Shown: positions 1 through 6,363 of the stretch, piece by piece
How positions within the stretch are numbered: the stretch's first letter is position 1
Layout of the letters: every line of letters begins with the position of its first letter
DNA from: Phycisphaerae bacterium
Lineage (GTDB): Bacteria; Planctomycetota; Phycisphaerae; Sedimentisphaerales; SG8-4
Assembly: GCA_030603035.1 (NCBI GenBank)
Contig: JAUVYQ010000093.1
Coordinates: 1 to 10,058, forward strand
Reading direction: 5' to 3'
DNA: 10,058 nt
Translations under genes and position numbers: made by a program
Notes under the pieces: model-generated
Databases searched by the model: none
Seen by the model: only the letters and a program-made list of their open reading frames with translations
What the model was told of the DNA's origin: nothing

Positions 1-1
1 T

Positions 2-85
2 CATCGGATTAAGGGTTATCGTGACCTGCCGATTTTAGTTGAGAAATTAAAGGAAGCAGTTGACCAGAAGGAGGCTGTAGCGTAG
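2..85 (+). CDS. C-terminal fragment of a protein running off the left edge, possibly a transposase
   Basis: An open frame enters from the left edge and ends at TAG (83-85), giving 27 residues that begin HRIKGYRDLPILVEKLKEAV. The pattern of a basic residue, then GYRDLP, then a short amphipathic helix resembles the last residues of some insertion-sequence transposases. That is recollection of family style, not an alignment. Its stop lies 1 nt before the last readable codon of the minus-strand RAYT relic, so the two may meet at an insertion junction near position 86. With so little protein present, any other 3' gene end is possible. Confidence 0.4.
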   Translation, partial: HRIKGYRDLPILVEKLKEAVDQKEAVA

Positions 86-117
86 ATTATGAAACCGTTC
101 CGACCGTATGGTGAATT

Positions 118-402
118 TCAACGACAAGTGGGACAATCTCGCACATGGTTTGAGCAAACCGCTATCGCAAATATTTTGTGATTTATTCTCCGGGCTTCTT
201 CGGTAATTGTATTTTCAACAATTTGTTTTTGTTCTGTATTAAGTTTGACTGTCGGATATTTTTGTTGCCTTTGATTTGCCGATTTTAATTTATCGTTTTG
301 CGCAAGGACTCTACCATTTTTTACATATCCTCTTTTATCACCCTGCAGCCAGCTTCCATAAGTAGTCCAGGTAACCATATAACCAATTATTTTTTTCACC
401 AT
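118..402 (-). pseudogene. REP-associated tyrosine transposase (RAYT, IS200-like Y1 family), frameshifted and truncated
   Basis: The 94-residue frame opens with MVKKIIGYMVTWTTYGSWLQ and then GDKRGYVKNG, the typical N-terminus of RAYT-type Y1 transposases. These are HUH single-strand nucleases linked to REP palindromes. It runs to FAIAVCSNHV, where the family has the metal-binding H-x-H (NHVH). Here the frame gives NHVRDCPTCR and stops. Another frame continues the family pattern from 140 down to 90 (EIVPLVVEIHHTVGTVS) and ends at a stop at 87-89. So the second catalytic His is lost to a small indel, and the part with the nucleophilic Tyr is missing. Intact relatives are clearly longer. The ATG at 400-402 has no strong Shine-Dalgarno sequence; a GTG follows directly. 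An inactive relic is the best reading. A single sequencing error could explain the frameshift but not the truncation. Confidence 0.82.
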
Positions 403-459
403 TTTTTAATAATATCCGCAATTTATCTTATCCACAACCATTTTCCATTTTTTGGTTAG

Positions 460-480
460 CCCTGTGATCATATCGCAGGG
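460..480. repeat. Near-perfect palindrome (REP-like hairpin)
   Basis: CCCTGTGA (460-467) pairs with TCGCAGGG (473-480) as 8 bp with one G-U wobble around a 5-nt loop. TTTT follows on the plus strand. It lies 58 nt upstream of the RAYT relic. RAYTs are known to be accompanied by REP palindromes, so a REP role is plausible. A weak terminator is the alternative. Confidence 0.5.
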
Positions 481-496
481 TTTTCCGTTCGTTTTT

Positions 497-520
497 CGCC
501 ACCGCGTGGCGGGGTTTAAG
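497..520. repeat. GC-rich hairpin with a GGGGTTTAAG flank (REP-like)
   Basis: CGCCAC (497-502) and GTGGCG (506-511) form a perfect 6-bp stem around CGC, followed by GGGTTTAAG and a run of seven T. On the minus strand it reads CTTAAACCCCGCC and then the hairpin. The hairpin at 8449-8480 carries the very similar CTTAACCCCGCC. Two related palindromes 8 kb apart suggest a dispersed family. Confidence 0.5.
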
Positions 521-632
521 TTTTTTTCCGACATGACTATGGCGGGGTCTTCTTTTCAGATTAGGTCTTTCAAATCCTGCTGCTTCCTTAGAAGGAATAC
601 TTATTTGCCAAAGAAACCGCAAAGATAATTAG

Positions 633-660
633 CCCGCCGTTTCACGGCAGGTTTTTTTTT
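633..660 (+). terminator. Rho-independent terminator-like hairpin
   Basis: CCCGCCGT (633-640) pairs with ACGGCAGG (644-651), 7 of 8 bp with one internal mismatch and a 3-nt loop, followed by nine T. This is the textbook shape of an intrinsic terminator for plus-strand transcription. No intact plus-strand gene lies directly before it, so it may belong to a lost gene, an unrecognised RNA or a mobile element, or may insulate the island downstream. Confidence 0.6.
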
Positions 661-743
661 GACCACTTTTATCGGCCATTGTTAAAGCCGGCATTAAAAA
701 CAACAATGTCCATTTTACTTCATCGACCTCTATTTTTAACCGA

Positions 744-749
744 TATAAT
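744..749 (+). promoter_or_regulatory. Candidate -10 box for the 823-2373 gene cluster
   Basis: A perfect TATAAT lies about 70 nt before the ATG at 823, in an A+T-rich setting. No good -35 hexamer sits 16-19 nt upstream, so the promoter is only a candidate. It is the best sigma-70-like signal ahead of the three-gene cluster. Confidence 0.35.
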
Positions 750-822
750 CTCACGAGGGTCTGCTGCGTAAATTCTCAATAGGGCATTTAAAACACATTT
801 TTGGCTGTTGGGGCATACTAAA

Positions 823-1458
823 ATGTGGATTTTTATCGGGATTGCGATTGTATTACTTTTTATTTTTTATGTCGGGAAACGTTTCAATACATATGCCTTG
901 ATAGCAAGAAATACAACATATATCTACGAAATACTATCAACAGATTTCAAAGACCAATTTCCCAATGAAGACATTTTGCTGGCAACATCGGGAGTGATTG
1001 ATGCCTTGAAGTATGTGATGGAGGGCTCTTTGACGGTTGACGAAATTGCGACAGGTGTACTAACTTCAAAGTGTGGGAAATGTTCTTTGAACTTGATCAA
1101 GCTTGATATCACTGATAATCCTACTTACCACTTCTTCGTTCGCCAACCAGACCTCTTGTACTTTGTATATTTCGTTATGCAACTCGAAGCACTGATATTC
1201 CACGTTGATACCCACATGCCACCAGAACATATTCTCTCCGCTGTTAAATCCAAAAAGAGAGTTATCGAAAAAGAAATCAAAAAGACTAAACATAGGTACA
1301 AGGCACAAGGTGCGCCACCATTGTTAAAGGAGAACACATATTCGTTTATGAATTGTGAAGCCTTTGCTGGTTTGCGCGACGAATTGGGGATAATCCGTCC
1401 GATACCCAGTGAGCAGTTCGTTGTGTTGGAATCTAATAAATATAGTTCAGATGATTAG
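823..1458 (+). CDS. Hypothetical protein with one N-terminal membrane anchor
   Basis: I do not recognise this 211-residue protein. Residues 2-16 (WIFIGIAIVLLFIFY) are a hydrophobic segment followed at once by basic VGKR, which suggests a single N-terminal anchor with the rest in the cytoplasm. The soluble part has a CGKC pair in mid-protein, a hydrophobic stretch around LLYFVYFVMQLEALIF, a Lys/Glu-rich helix (KSKKRVIEKEIKKTKHRYK) and an acidic end. I chose the ATG at 823; a TTG at 808 would add five residues, and neither has a good ribosome site. The next gene starts 13 nt after the stop, so they are probably co-transcribed. The sequence is more A+T-rich than mutL, which fits an acquired island. 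Confidence 0.7.
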   Translation: MWIFIGIAIVLLFIFYVGKRFNTYALIARNTTYIYEILSTDFKDQFPNEDILLATSGVIDALKYVMEGSLTVDEIATGVLTSKCGKCSLNLIKLDITDNPTYHFFVRQPDLLYFVYFVMQLEALIFHVDTHMPPEHILSAVKSKKRVIEKEIKKTKHRYKAQGAPPLLKENTYSFMNCEAFAGLRDELGIIRPIPSEQFVVLESNKYSSDD

Positions 1459-1471
1459 TAAGGGGGTAAAG

Positions 1472-1756
1472 ATGTCAAAGTCAGCAAAACCTCTTCCGCT
1501 CCGGCAGTCGGATAATGGCAAGTGGCAAGTAGAGATGAGAGGAGGTAAATGGGTCAGATGTGAGACAGAAGCAGATGCCAAGGTTATATCGGATGCCCCA
1601 GTTTTAGAGGCATTATGGTTGAAAACCAGGCCTCTTAACAAGGCATTAGCCGCAAGACTCCAGAATACGGCTGAAAAGATGGAGCAGTACAACATGTGTA
1701 CTGATGCACGTCGCTTTCGGAATTGGGCCAAACTGGCCAAAGGACAAGGTTCTTAA
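1472..1756 (+). CDS. Small basic hypothetical protein
   Basis: This gene encodes 94 residues starting MSKSAKPLPLRQSDNGKW. The ATG is preceded by AAGGGGG (1460-1466) at good spacing, the clearest Shine-Dalgarno in the left half, so the start is well supported. The N-terminal half (KWQVEMRGGKWVRCETEADA) has a strand-turn-strand look followed by a helix. The C-terminal half is helical and basic, with TDARRFRNWAKLAKGQG. There is no signal peptide or membrane segment. I know no function. Its size, charge and place between two unknown genes would suit a small DNA-binding or accessory protein, but that is only inference. It begins 13 nt after the membrane-anchored gene and ends 35 nt before the HEPN-like gene. 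Confidence 0.7.
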   Translation: MSKSAKPLPLRQSDNGKWQVEMRGGKWVRCETEADAKVISDAPVLEALWLKTRPLNKALAARLQNTAEKMEQYNMCTDARRFRNWAKLAKGQGS

Positions 1757-1791
1757 AGCAAGAAGCTTGCCGTGAGTCGCACAGTGTGTCT

Positions 1792-2373
1792 ATGAATATC
1801 AAAAACCAAATAATGTTTGGGCAAGGCGCCAACAGATGGAACGCTTGCCTTGATAATTACCTCGATTTTAGCCAGCTTGCCAGGTATTACCTCGAATCTG
1901 CAAATGCATTGATTGAAAGATCAGTTGAAGACAGTTCCAAGTTGGATGTATATGTTTACTCAGCAGTTTTTTTATATCGGCATTCTATTGAACTGCTGCT
2001 CAAAGAGTTAATCTGGATGAGCAACTTCATACTGGGCAAAGGCAAAAATTTTTCTCGAAGCCATCATTTAATGAATCTATGGCAAGCTCTGAAAGCCAAT
2101 GCCATCTCTTTATTAAAATTCGATTTCCCTATGAACAAAAAGGAAATCCAGTATGTTGAGACAATCCTTCGAGAAGTTATGAAGTATGATCCGGAATCAG
2201 ATTCTTTTAGGTATCCCTACGATAAGAAAATGAAAAGACCGCATTCTGACATCAATCATATCAATGTGAAAAATCTATACGAAAAATTTAACCAACTTCA
2301 TGAGTATTTTGGTCGAATCTCCTACATGGTCGACTATTTATATAAGGCGCAGGCCTTTTGCGATAATTATTGA
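1792..2373 (+). CDS. HEPN-like helical protein, function unknown
   Basis: This 193-residue, mostly helical soluble protein carries RHSIELLLKELI (63-74), HHLMNLWQAL (91-100) and SDSFRYP (136-142). The combination of an R-H-x2-E-L-x2-K helix, a later H-x-L helix and an FRYP segment is one I associate with HEPN-like families, often annotated only as hypothetical. RPHSDINH (149-156) fits the R-x4-6-H spacing of HEPN ribonucleases, but it lies in a loop-like stretch, so activity is not shown. The ATG at 1792 has no clear Shine-Dalgarno; GTG 1786 and TTG 1723 are in-frame alternatives, the latter overlapping the 94-aa gene. It is third in an A+T-rich cluster next to mobile-element remains. A role in defence or toxin-antitoxin is conceivable, but no partner of a known type is recognisable. 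Confidence 0.65.
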   Translation: MNIKNQIMFGQGANRWNACLDNYLDFSQLARYYLESANALIERSVEDSSKLDVYVYSAVFLYRHSIELLLKELIWMSNFILGKGKNFSRSHHLMNLWQALKANAISLLKFDFPMNKKEIQYVETILREVMKYDPESDSFRYPYDKKMKRPHSDINHINVKNLYEKFNQLHEYFGRISYMVDYLYKAQAFCDNY

Positions 2374-2500
2374 AGATAAACAGACCTATCTACCTATTGG
2401 GCCGCGTCCCCGATGAGCTAACGACTGCCATCAAACTGCCCAAATTTCCCTCCGCCCCCATCCACAAATCCTGAGCCCCGGCAAGTAGTATGAAAAGGTA

Positions 2501-2529
2501 CTGGAATTCCACAAAAAAATGAGTACAAT
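2501..2529 (+). promoter_or_regulatory. Candidate promoter directly before mutL, possibly giving a leaderless mRNA
   Basis: TACAAT (2524-2529) lies 9 nt before the mutL ATG, with a weak CTGGAA (2501-2506) 17 nt upstream. Transcription from it would begin close to or at the ATG (2539). The region has no Shine-Dalgarno, which agrees with leaderless translation. The -35 matches only three of six bases, so this is tentative. Confidence 0.35.
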
Positions 2530-2538
2530 GATACAACT

Positions 2539-4365
2539 ATGGGACAGATACAAGTACTTGACCAGAATATGGTTAATATGATTGCAGCCGGGGAGGTGAT
2601 TGAACGCCCTGCCAGCGTGGTCAAGGAGCTGATGGAAAACAGTATCGATGGGGGAGCGACAAAAATAACAGTATCCATCGAAGATGGAGGCCGAAAACTA
2701 ATATCGGTCGCCGATAACGGCTGTGGGATGGACGGCGAAGACCTGGCCCGCGCGTTTGAGTCATATACCACCAGCAAAATTAAAACCAGCTCCGACCTGC
2801 GGGGTATATCGACGCTTGGCTTTAGAGGCGAAGCATTAGCAAGCATCGCCTCGGTGGCACAAGTCAGGGGCGTGAGCAAACCTGTCCTCGAGCGAAGCGA
2901 AGGAACAAAAGATTCGACCGGCGCCAACTGCATTGAGATTGATTGCGGAAACAAAGGCAGCGTCAGCCCTTGCAGTGCAGATTACGGCACAACAATCCAG
3001 GTCAGAGACATTTTTTATAAACTACCCGCCAGACGCAAGTTCCTTAAAACCGCCAACACCGAAATGGGCCACATCACTGAGCGCTTCATACGGACTGCGC
3101 TGGCAAACAACAATCTGGATATGACGCTGATAGCAAACGAGCGAGAGCTTTATCGGTTACCGGGCAAGGAGGGTCTTCGCCGGCGCATAGCTGAATTGTT
3201 CTCGCCTGAAATTTCCGAAAATTTGATTGAAACCGAAAGCGACGAGAAAGGAATGCATATTTTTGCTTTGCTGGGCAGACCCGGCATTTCGAGGACAAAT
3301 AACAAATTTCAATATGTATTTCTAAACGGCCGATTCATCCGCGACAAATTTATCTCGCACGCAATCAAAGAGGCATACCGCGGGCACCTGGAGCCGGACA
3401 GATTCCCTATTGTCTTTTTGTTTATTCAAATGCCCTGCGAAGATATAGACGTGAACGTACATCCCACGAAGATTGAGGTGCGTTTTTATAATGCCAATCT
3501 GGTTCATTCGCAAATCCTTGGGTGTCTGCGGGAAAAACTTTTAGCGACAAATCTTGAAACGCAGGCAAAATTGCCGGCAATCCCACAACAGAAAAGTGCT
3601 TCGTTGCGCTCCGGTTTGGTGCGGGACCAAAAAATTGCCGATGCAATGGCAGAATTTTTCAAAAGGCACAAACCTGTTCAAACACAACAGCAATTCGAAC
3701 ACAAAGCCGGAACCGTGAAATATGAAACGAGATACCAGACCTATCCTGAGCGCAGTCGAAGGATACAAGAGAGGCAATACGAAAGGCCGCAGCCGGAAAG
3801 AAAATTCCTGCAAATACACGACAGCTTCATTGTCGCACAAACTGATGATGGATTTGTCATCATTGACCAGCACGCGCTTCACGAACGCATAATATATGAA
3901 AATTTGTGCAGCCGAATGTCAGCCGGCAAGCTCGAATCCCAGAAACTGCTGATACCTGAAAGTTTTGAGCTGACCGACGCTCAGGCCGATGCGCTTAAAA
4001 CCAATGCCGAACTAATTGAAAAATTGGGAATCGAGCTTGCACCGTTTGGCCCGCATACTTACGCTATACAGGCATTTCCAACCCTGCTGGCAAAGGCGGA
4101 CCCGCTCGATTTTGTTCAGGATTTAATCGATTTGCTCACAGATAAAGATGCGGGCCTTGATGCAGAAAGACTGCTTGATAAGATTTTGAATATGGCTGCA
4201 TGTAAGGCGGCAATCAAGGCCGGCCAAAAGCTAAACGACAGCGAAATGGAACAACTGCTCGCAGATAGAGAAACCGCCGAGAGAGCGAGTCGGTGTCCCC
4301 ACGGCAGGCCCACTACAATAAAATTTTCGACAAGCGATTTGGAAAAGCAGTTCAAGAGAACGTAA
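2539..4365 (+). CDS. mutL: DNA mismatch repair protein MutL, endonuclease type
   Basis: MutL links mismatch recognition by MutS to strand removal. The 608 residues show the full family layout. The N-terminal GHKL ATPase has IAAGEVIERPASVVKELMEN (15-34, with the general base Glu30 and Mg-binding Asn34), DNGCGM (59-64), TTSKI (77-81), GFRGEALASI (94-103) and VHPTKIEVRF (308-317). After a linker (about 335-420), the C-terminal domain has DQHALHERIIYE (443-454), an exact DQHA-x2-E-x4-E nicking motif, plus ACKAAIKAG (554-562) and CPHGRP (586-591), which complete the metal site. So it should nick DNA itself, as in bacteria without MutH. Two short palindromic inserts are readable in frame: PVLERSEGT (115-123) and YPERSRRI (402-409). 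There is no Shine-Dalgarno before the ATG. The stop shares its last base with the next gene's start. Confidence 0.97.
   Translation: MGQIQVLDQNMVNMIAAGEVIERPASVVKELMENSIDGGATKITVSIEDGGRKLISVADNGCGMDGEDLARAFESYTTSKIKTSSDLRGISTLGFRGEALASIASVAQVRGVSKPVLERSEGTKDSTGANCIEIDCGNKGSVSPCSADYGTTIQVRDIFYKLPARRKFLKTANTEMGHITERFIRTALANNNLDMTLIANERELYRLPGKEGLRRRIAELFSPEISENLIETESDEKGMHIFALLGRPGISRTNNKFQYVFLNGRFIRDKFISHAIKEAYRGHLEPDRFPIVFLFIQMPCEDIDVNVHPTKIEVRFYNANLVHSQILGCLREKLLATNLETQAKLPAIPQQKSASLRSGLVRDQKIADAMAEFFKRHKPVQTQQQFEHKAGTVKYETRYQTYPERSRRIQERQYERPQPERKFLQIHDSFIVAQTDDGFVIIDQHALHERIIYENLCSRMSAGKLESQKLLIPESFELTDAQADALKTNAELIEKLGIELAPFGPHTYAIQAFPTLLAKADPLDFVQDLIDLLTDKDAGLDAERLLDKILNMAACKAAIKAGQKLNDSEMEQLLADRETAERASRCPHGRPTTIKFSTSDLEKQFKRT
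2881..2907. repeat. In-frame mini-palindrome insert in mutL, copy 1
   Basis: The segment encodes PVLERSEGT in the loop between the SIASVAQV strand region and the next strand of the ATPase domain. There the E. coli and Bacillus proteins, as I recall them, have unrelated and variable sequence. Its core TCCTCGAGCGAAGCGAAGGA starts with TCCT and ends with AGGA. It resembles the second copy at 3742-3765 and a dispersed repeat type (TCCTGAGCGAAGTCGAAGGA) that I recall from environmental bacterial genomes. Confidence 0.55.
3742..3765. repeat. In-frame mini-palindrome insert in mutL, copy 2
   Basis: TATCCT (3742-3747) and AGGATA (3760-3765) are perfect 6-bp inverted arms around GAGCGCAGTCGA. It encodes YPERSRRI in the disordered linker between the MutL ATPase and endonuclease domains. 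The core TCCTGAGCGCAGTCGAAGGA differs at one base from the dispersed repeat form I recall. Confidence 0.6.
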
Positions 4366-5267
4366 TGAGCAAATGGTGGTGGCTATTGCTGACAATCTTG
4401 TGCTGGACTGGCGCGGGATTTGCAATATTCGGCGTCCGGCAAGAGCGGTGCCGCGGCGTTAGCCCCCTACCGAGCCAGGCCAACAGAATTGTCTCAATGG
4501 CCCCTAACCTCACAGAGATACTTTTTGCTTTGGGTTTGGATGAAAAAATCGCTGCGGTCTCCAATGACAGTGACTACCCTCCGGAAACAGCCGACAAGAG
4601 CAAAGCAGGGACCTTTTGGCAGCCGAATATCGAAGCGGTGATAGCAGCTAAGCCGGACCTCGTAATTACACTTGGATTCAGCCAGCAAAGGAATCTCGCT
4701 CAGCGACTGAAACGAATCGGCTATAACAGCTTGACACTGAACATCGAAAAGGTGAGCGAGCTTTTCGAGGCGATTGAAAGGATTGGTGCAGCGACCGGCA
4801 AGCGGTATGAAGCAAATGAATTAGTGGGTGACATCAGGAAAAAGTTGGATAACCTCTCAACTCTGGTTGGCACAAATGACAGGGTAAGGGTACTCTGGAT
4901 TGTTCAGAGAAAGCCCTTACGGGTGGCCGGAAGGGATACTTTTGTCAACGAGATGATTAAACTGGCAGGCGGTGAAAACGCTATTGGGCCAACGGTACAT
5001 AAGTACCCGCCAATCGGGGCCGAGCAGGTTATTGCCAGCGGTGCGGAGGTTATAATTGAACCGGCGATGGAGCAAGAGGACCTGGCCGGACAGCAGGATA
5101 AGGCGCTGCAGTATTGGAAGAGGTTTAAGAATGTGCCGGCTGTGAGAGACAGGCGAGTTTACGTTATAGATGGCGATATAGTATCGCGGCTTGGGCCCCG
5201 ACTGTATGAGGGGGTGGAAACAATCGCTAAGTGCTTAAGGCCGGAGCTTTTTGAGAACTCCAAATAA
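4365..5267 (+). CDS. btuF: Cobalamin ABC transporter substrate-binding protein (BtuF-like)
   Basis: This 300-residue protein is a class III periplasmic-type binding protein that would deliver a corrinoid to the BtuCD importer. Residues 4-24 are a hydrophobic signal or anchor segment. Cys13 follows LTIL, which is a poor lipobox, so lipidation is doubtful. The binding fold shows RIVSMAPNLTEILFALGL (41-58), SNDSDYPPE (66-74), FWQPNIEAVIAAKPDLVI (84-101), AGRDTFVNEMIKLAGGENAI (188-207) and RDRRVYVIDGD (261-271), all close to BtuF. Glu204 in GGEN matches the C-lobe Glu that usually contacts the permease. The ATG overlaps the mutL stop (TAATG) with little Shine-Dalgarno, implying translational coupling. 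Related binding proteins for haem or siderophores cannot be fully excluded. Confidence 0.85.
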   Translation: MSKWWWLLLTILCWTGAGFAIFGVRQERCRGVSPLPSQANRIVSMAPNLTEILFALGLDEKIAAVSNDSDYPPETADKSKAGTFWQPNIEAVIAAKPDLVITLGFSQQRNLAQRLKRIGYNSLTLNIEKVSELFEAIERIGAATGKRYEANELVGDIRKKLDNLSTLVGTNDRVRVLWIVQRKPLRVAGRDTFVNEMIKLAGGENAIGPTVHKYPPIGAEQVIASGAEVIIEPAMEQEDLAGQQDKALQYWKRFKNVPAVRDRRVYVIDGDIVSRLGPRLYEGVETIAKCLRPELFENSK

Positions 5268-5278
5268 AGTAAAAATTT

Positions 5279-5364
5279 GCCACTAAGACACAAAGCCACA
5301 AAGAAATACTTAGAATTAAAAAAACAAATATAAATAAACCTTGGTGTCTTGGTGCCTTTGTGGC
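5279..5364. repeat. Periodic inverted repeat between btuF and btuC
   Basis: The left arm (5279-5303) and the reverse complement of the right arm (5340-5364) agree at 20 of 25 positions. The five mismatches fall exactly four bases apart (arm positions 6, 10, 14, 18 and 22). Each arm is a tandem of an 8-nt unit close to CCACAAAG. The 36-nt spacer is extremely A+T-rich and holds TATAAA (5329-5334), a possible -10 element for btuC. The element fills almost the whole gap inside the transporter operon. Confidence 0.75.
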
Positions 5365-5376
5365 TAAAAATTAAAA

Positions 5377-6363
5377 ATGAAGGAATTATTAACAGCAAAA
5401 AAGTTGGTCGTGAGGGTCACATTAGCACTTGTAGTGCTGGTGGCGGTGATGTTTGTGTGCTCTTTGATGGGCACCGAGAGTGTCCCGTTGAAAGCGGTAT
5501 TCGTGCCGGTCAGGTTGCCTCGAATTATTCTCGCTTGCATAGTCGGAGCTGCGCTTGCATGTTCGGGCGTCGTTTTCCAGGCGCTTTTGCGCAATCCCCT
5601 TGCAGACCCGTATATACTTGGCATCTCCAGCGGAGCCGGGCTGGGCGCAATTATCGCAGTCATCAGCGGATTTAGCTGGACGCTGTGGGGGCGCTCGCCG
5701 ATAGCGGTTTTCGCATTCGCAGGGGCGCTGGGGACAGTCTGGCTGGTGTGGGGCATCGGCCGAGTAACGGGAAAGTCTCATGTGACCGGCTTGCTGCTTG
5801 CAGGGGTGGTGGTCAATGCCTTCTTTTCAGCGATGATTATGTTTTTAATATCGGTGGCAAAAGGTCAGCAGGTATATGCGACGATATTCTGGCTGATGGG
5901 CAATATGACCGAAGAAGATTTTCTTGTCCTGTGGCTCGGGGCCGGATGTGTAGCGGCAGGTATGCTCGCGCTATTTTACATCAGTCCGCAATTAAACGCC
6001 ATCAGCTTCGGCGAGAACGACGCCAGGAGTATGGGCGTAAACACTGCCAGGACCCGGACAATTGCCTTTGCGGTCGCAGCCCTTATAACCGCTGTCGCGG
6101 TCAGCTTAAGCGGTCTTGTAGGATTTGTGGGGCTGGTCGTTCCGCACGCAGTTCGACTTGTATTTGGCCCCGACCATCGCCAGTTACTTCCGTTAAGTGG
6201 TATTGTCGGGGCGATATTCCTGGTAGCTGCTGACACGCTGGCGCGTATCGTCGTCGCTCCTGCGCAATTGCCTGTTGGTGTAGTGACAGCCATTGTGGGC
6301 GGGCCTTTCTTCCTGGTCTTGCTGGTTAAGCACACACATAAGGTTGGCTGGTTTGGCAAATGA
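5377..6363 (+). CDS. btuC: Cobalamin ABC transporter permease (BtuC-like, FecCD family)
   Basis: The 328 residues form a very hydrophobic FecCD/BtuC permease of normal family length, expected to cross the membrane about ten times and work as a dimer. Hallmarks are RLPRI (46-50), GVVFQALLRNPLADPYILG (64-82) with the following ISSGAGLGA, GFVGLVVPHAVRLV (249-262) including the coupling region that meets the ATPase, and PVGVVTAIVGGPFFLVLL (299-316). The ATG at 5377 has no Shine-Dalgarno and begins 13 nt after the inverted repeat. The stop overlaps the ATPase start by four bases (ATGA). Substrate is inferred from the BtuF-like neighbour; iron-siderophore or haem permeases belong to the same family. 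Confidence 0.9.
   Translation: MKELLTAKKLVVRVTLALVVLVAVMFVCSLMGTESVPLKAVFVPVRLPRIILACIVGAALACSGVVFQALLRNPLADPYILGISSGAGLGAIIAVISGFSWTLWGRSPIAVFAFAGALGTVWLVWGIGRVTGKSHVTGLLLAGVVVNAFFSAMIMFLISVAKGQQVYATIFWLMGNMTEEDFLVLWLGAGCVAAGMLALFYISPQLNAISFGENDARSMGVNTARTRTIAFAVAALITAVAVSLSGLVGFVGLVVPHAVRLVFGPDHRQLLPLSGIVGAIFLVAADTLARIVVAPAQLPVGVVTAIVGGPFFLVLLVKHTHKVGWFGK

Larger units (their letters stand above)
403..822. other. Gene-free stretch with three hairpins and a weak promoter
   Basis: This 420-nt interval separates the RAYT relic from the first gene of the island. I see no credible coding frame; the short frames on both strands lack initiation signals and family resemblance. It contains hairpins at 460-480, 497-511 and 633-651, T-rich tracts after each, and a TATAAT box at 744-749. 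The motif TGGCGGGGT occurs twice (507-515 and 540-548). The composition suggests repeat or mobile-element debris in the left two thirds and a promoter region in the right third. Confidence 0.6.

Noticed and set aside
428..622. Minus-strand open frame of 64 codons
   Set aside because: It crosses two hairpins, shows no family pattern and has no supporting start signal; it is probably a by-product of repeat sequence.
2418..2954. A 178-codon minus-strand frame across the mutL start
   Set aside because: It overlaps the highly conserved MutL ATPase motifs and is Ser/Pro-rich as expected for an antisense shadow.
5279..5376. Possible cobalamin riboswitch before the BtuC-like gene (GCCACT resembles part of its conserved ending)
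   Set aside because: No B12-box-like sequence is present, and the motif is explained by the periodic CCACAAAG repeat.
5364..5781. Long minus-strand open frames opposite the permease gene
   Set aside because: The plus strand is an unmistakable FecCD permease; the antisense frames are low in complexity and arise from its codon bias.
5685..6233. A 182-codon plus-strand frame inside the permease gene
   Set aside because: It is in a different frame of a well-supported gene and is rich in Arg, Cys and Gly with no family resemblance.
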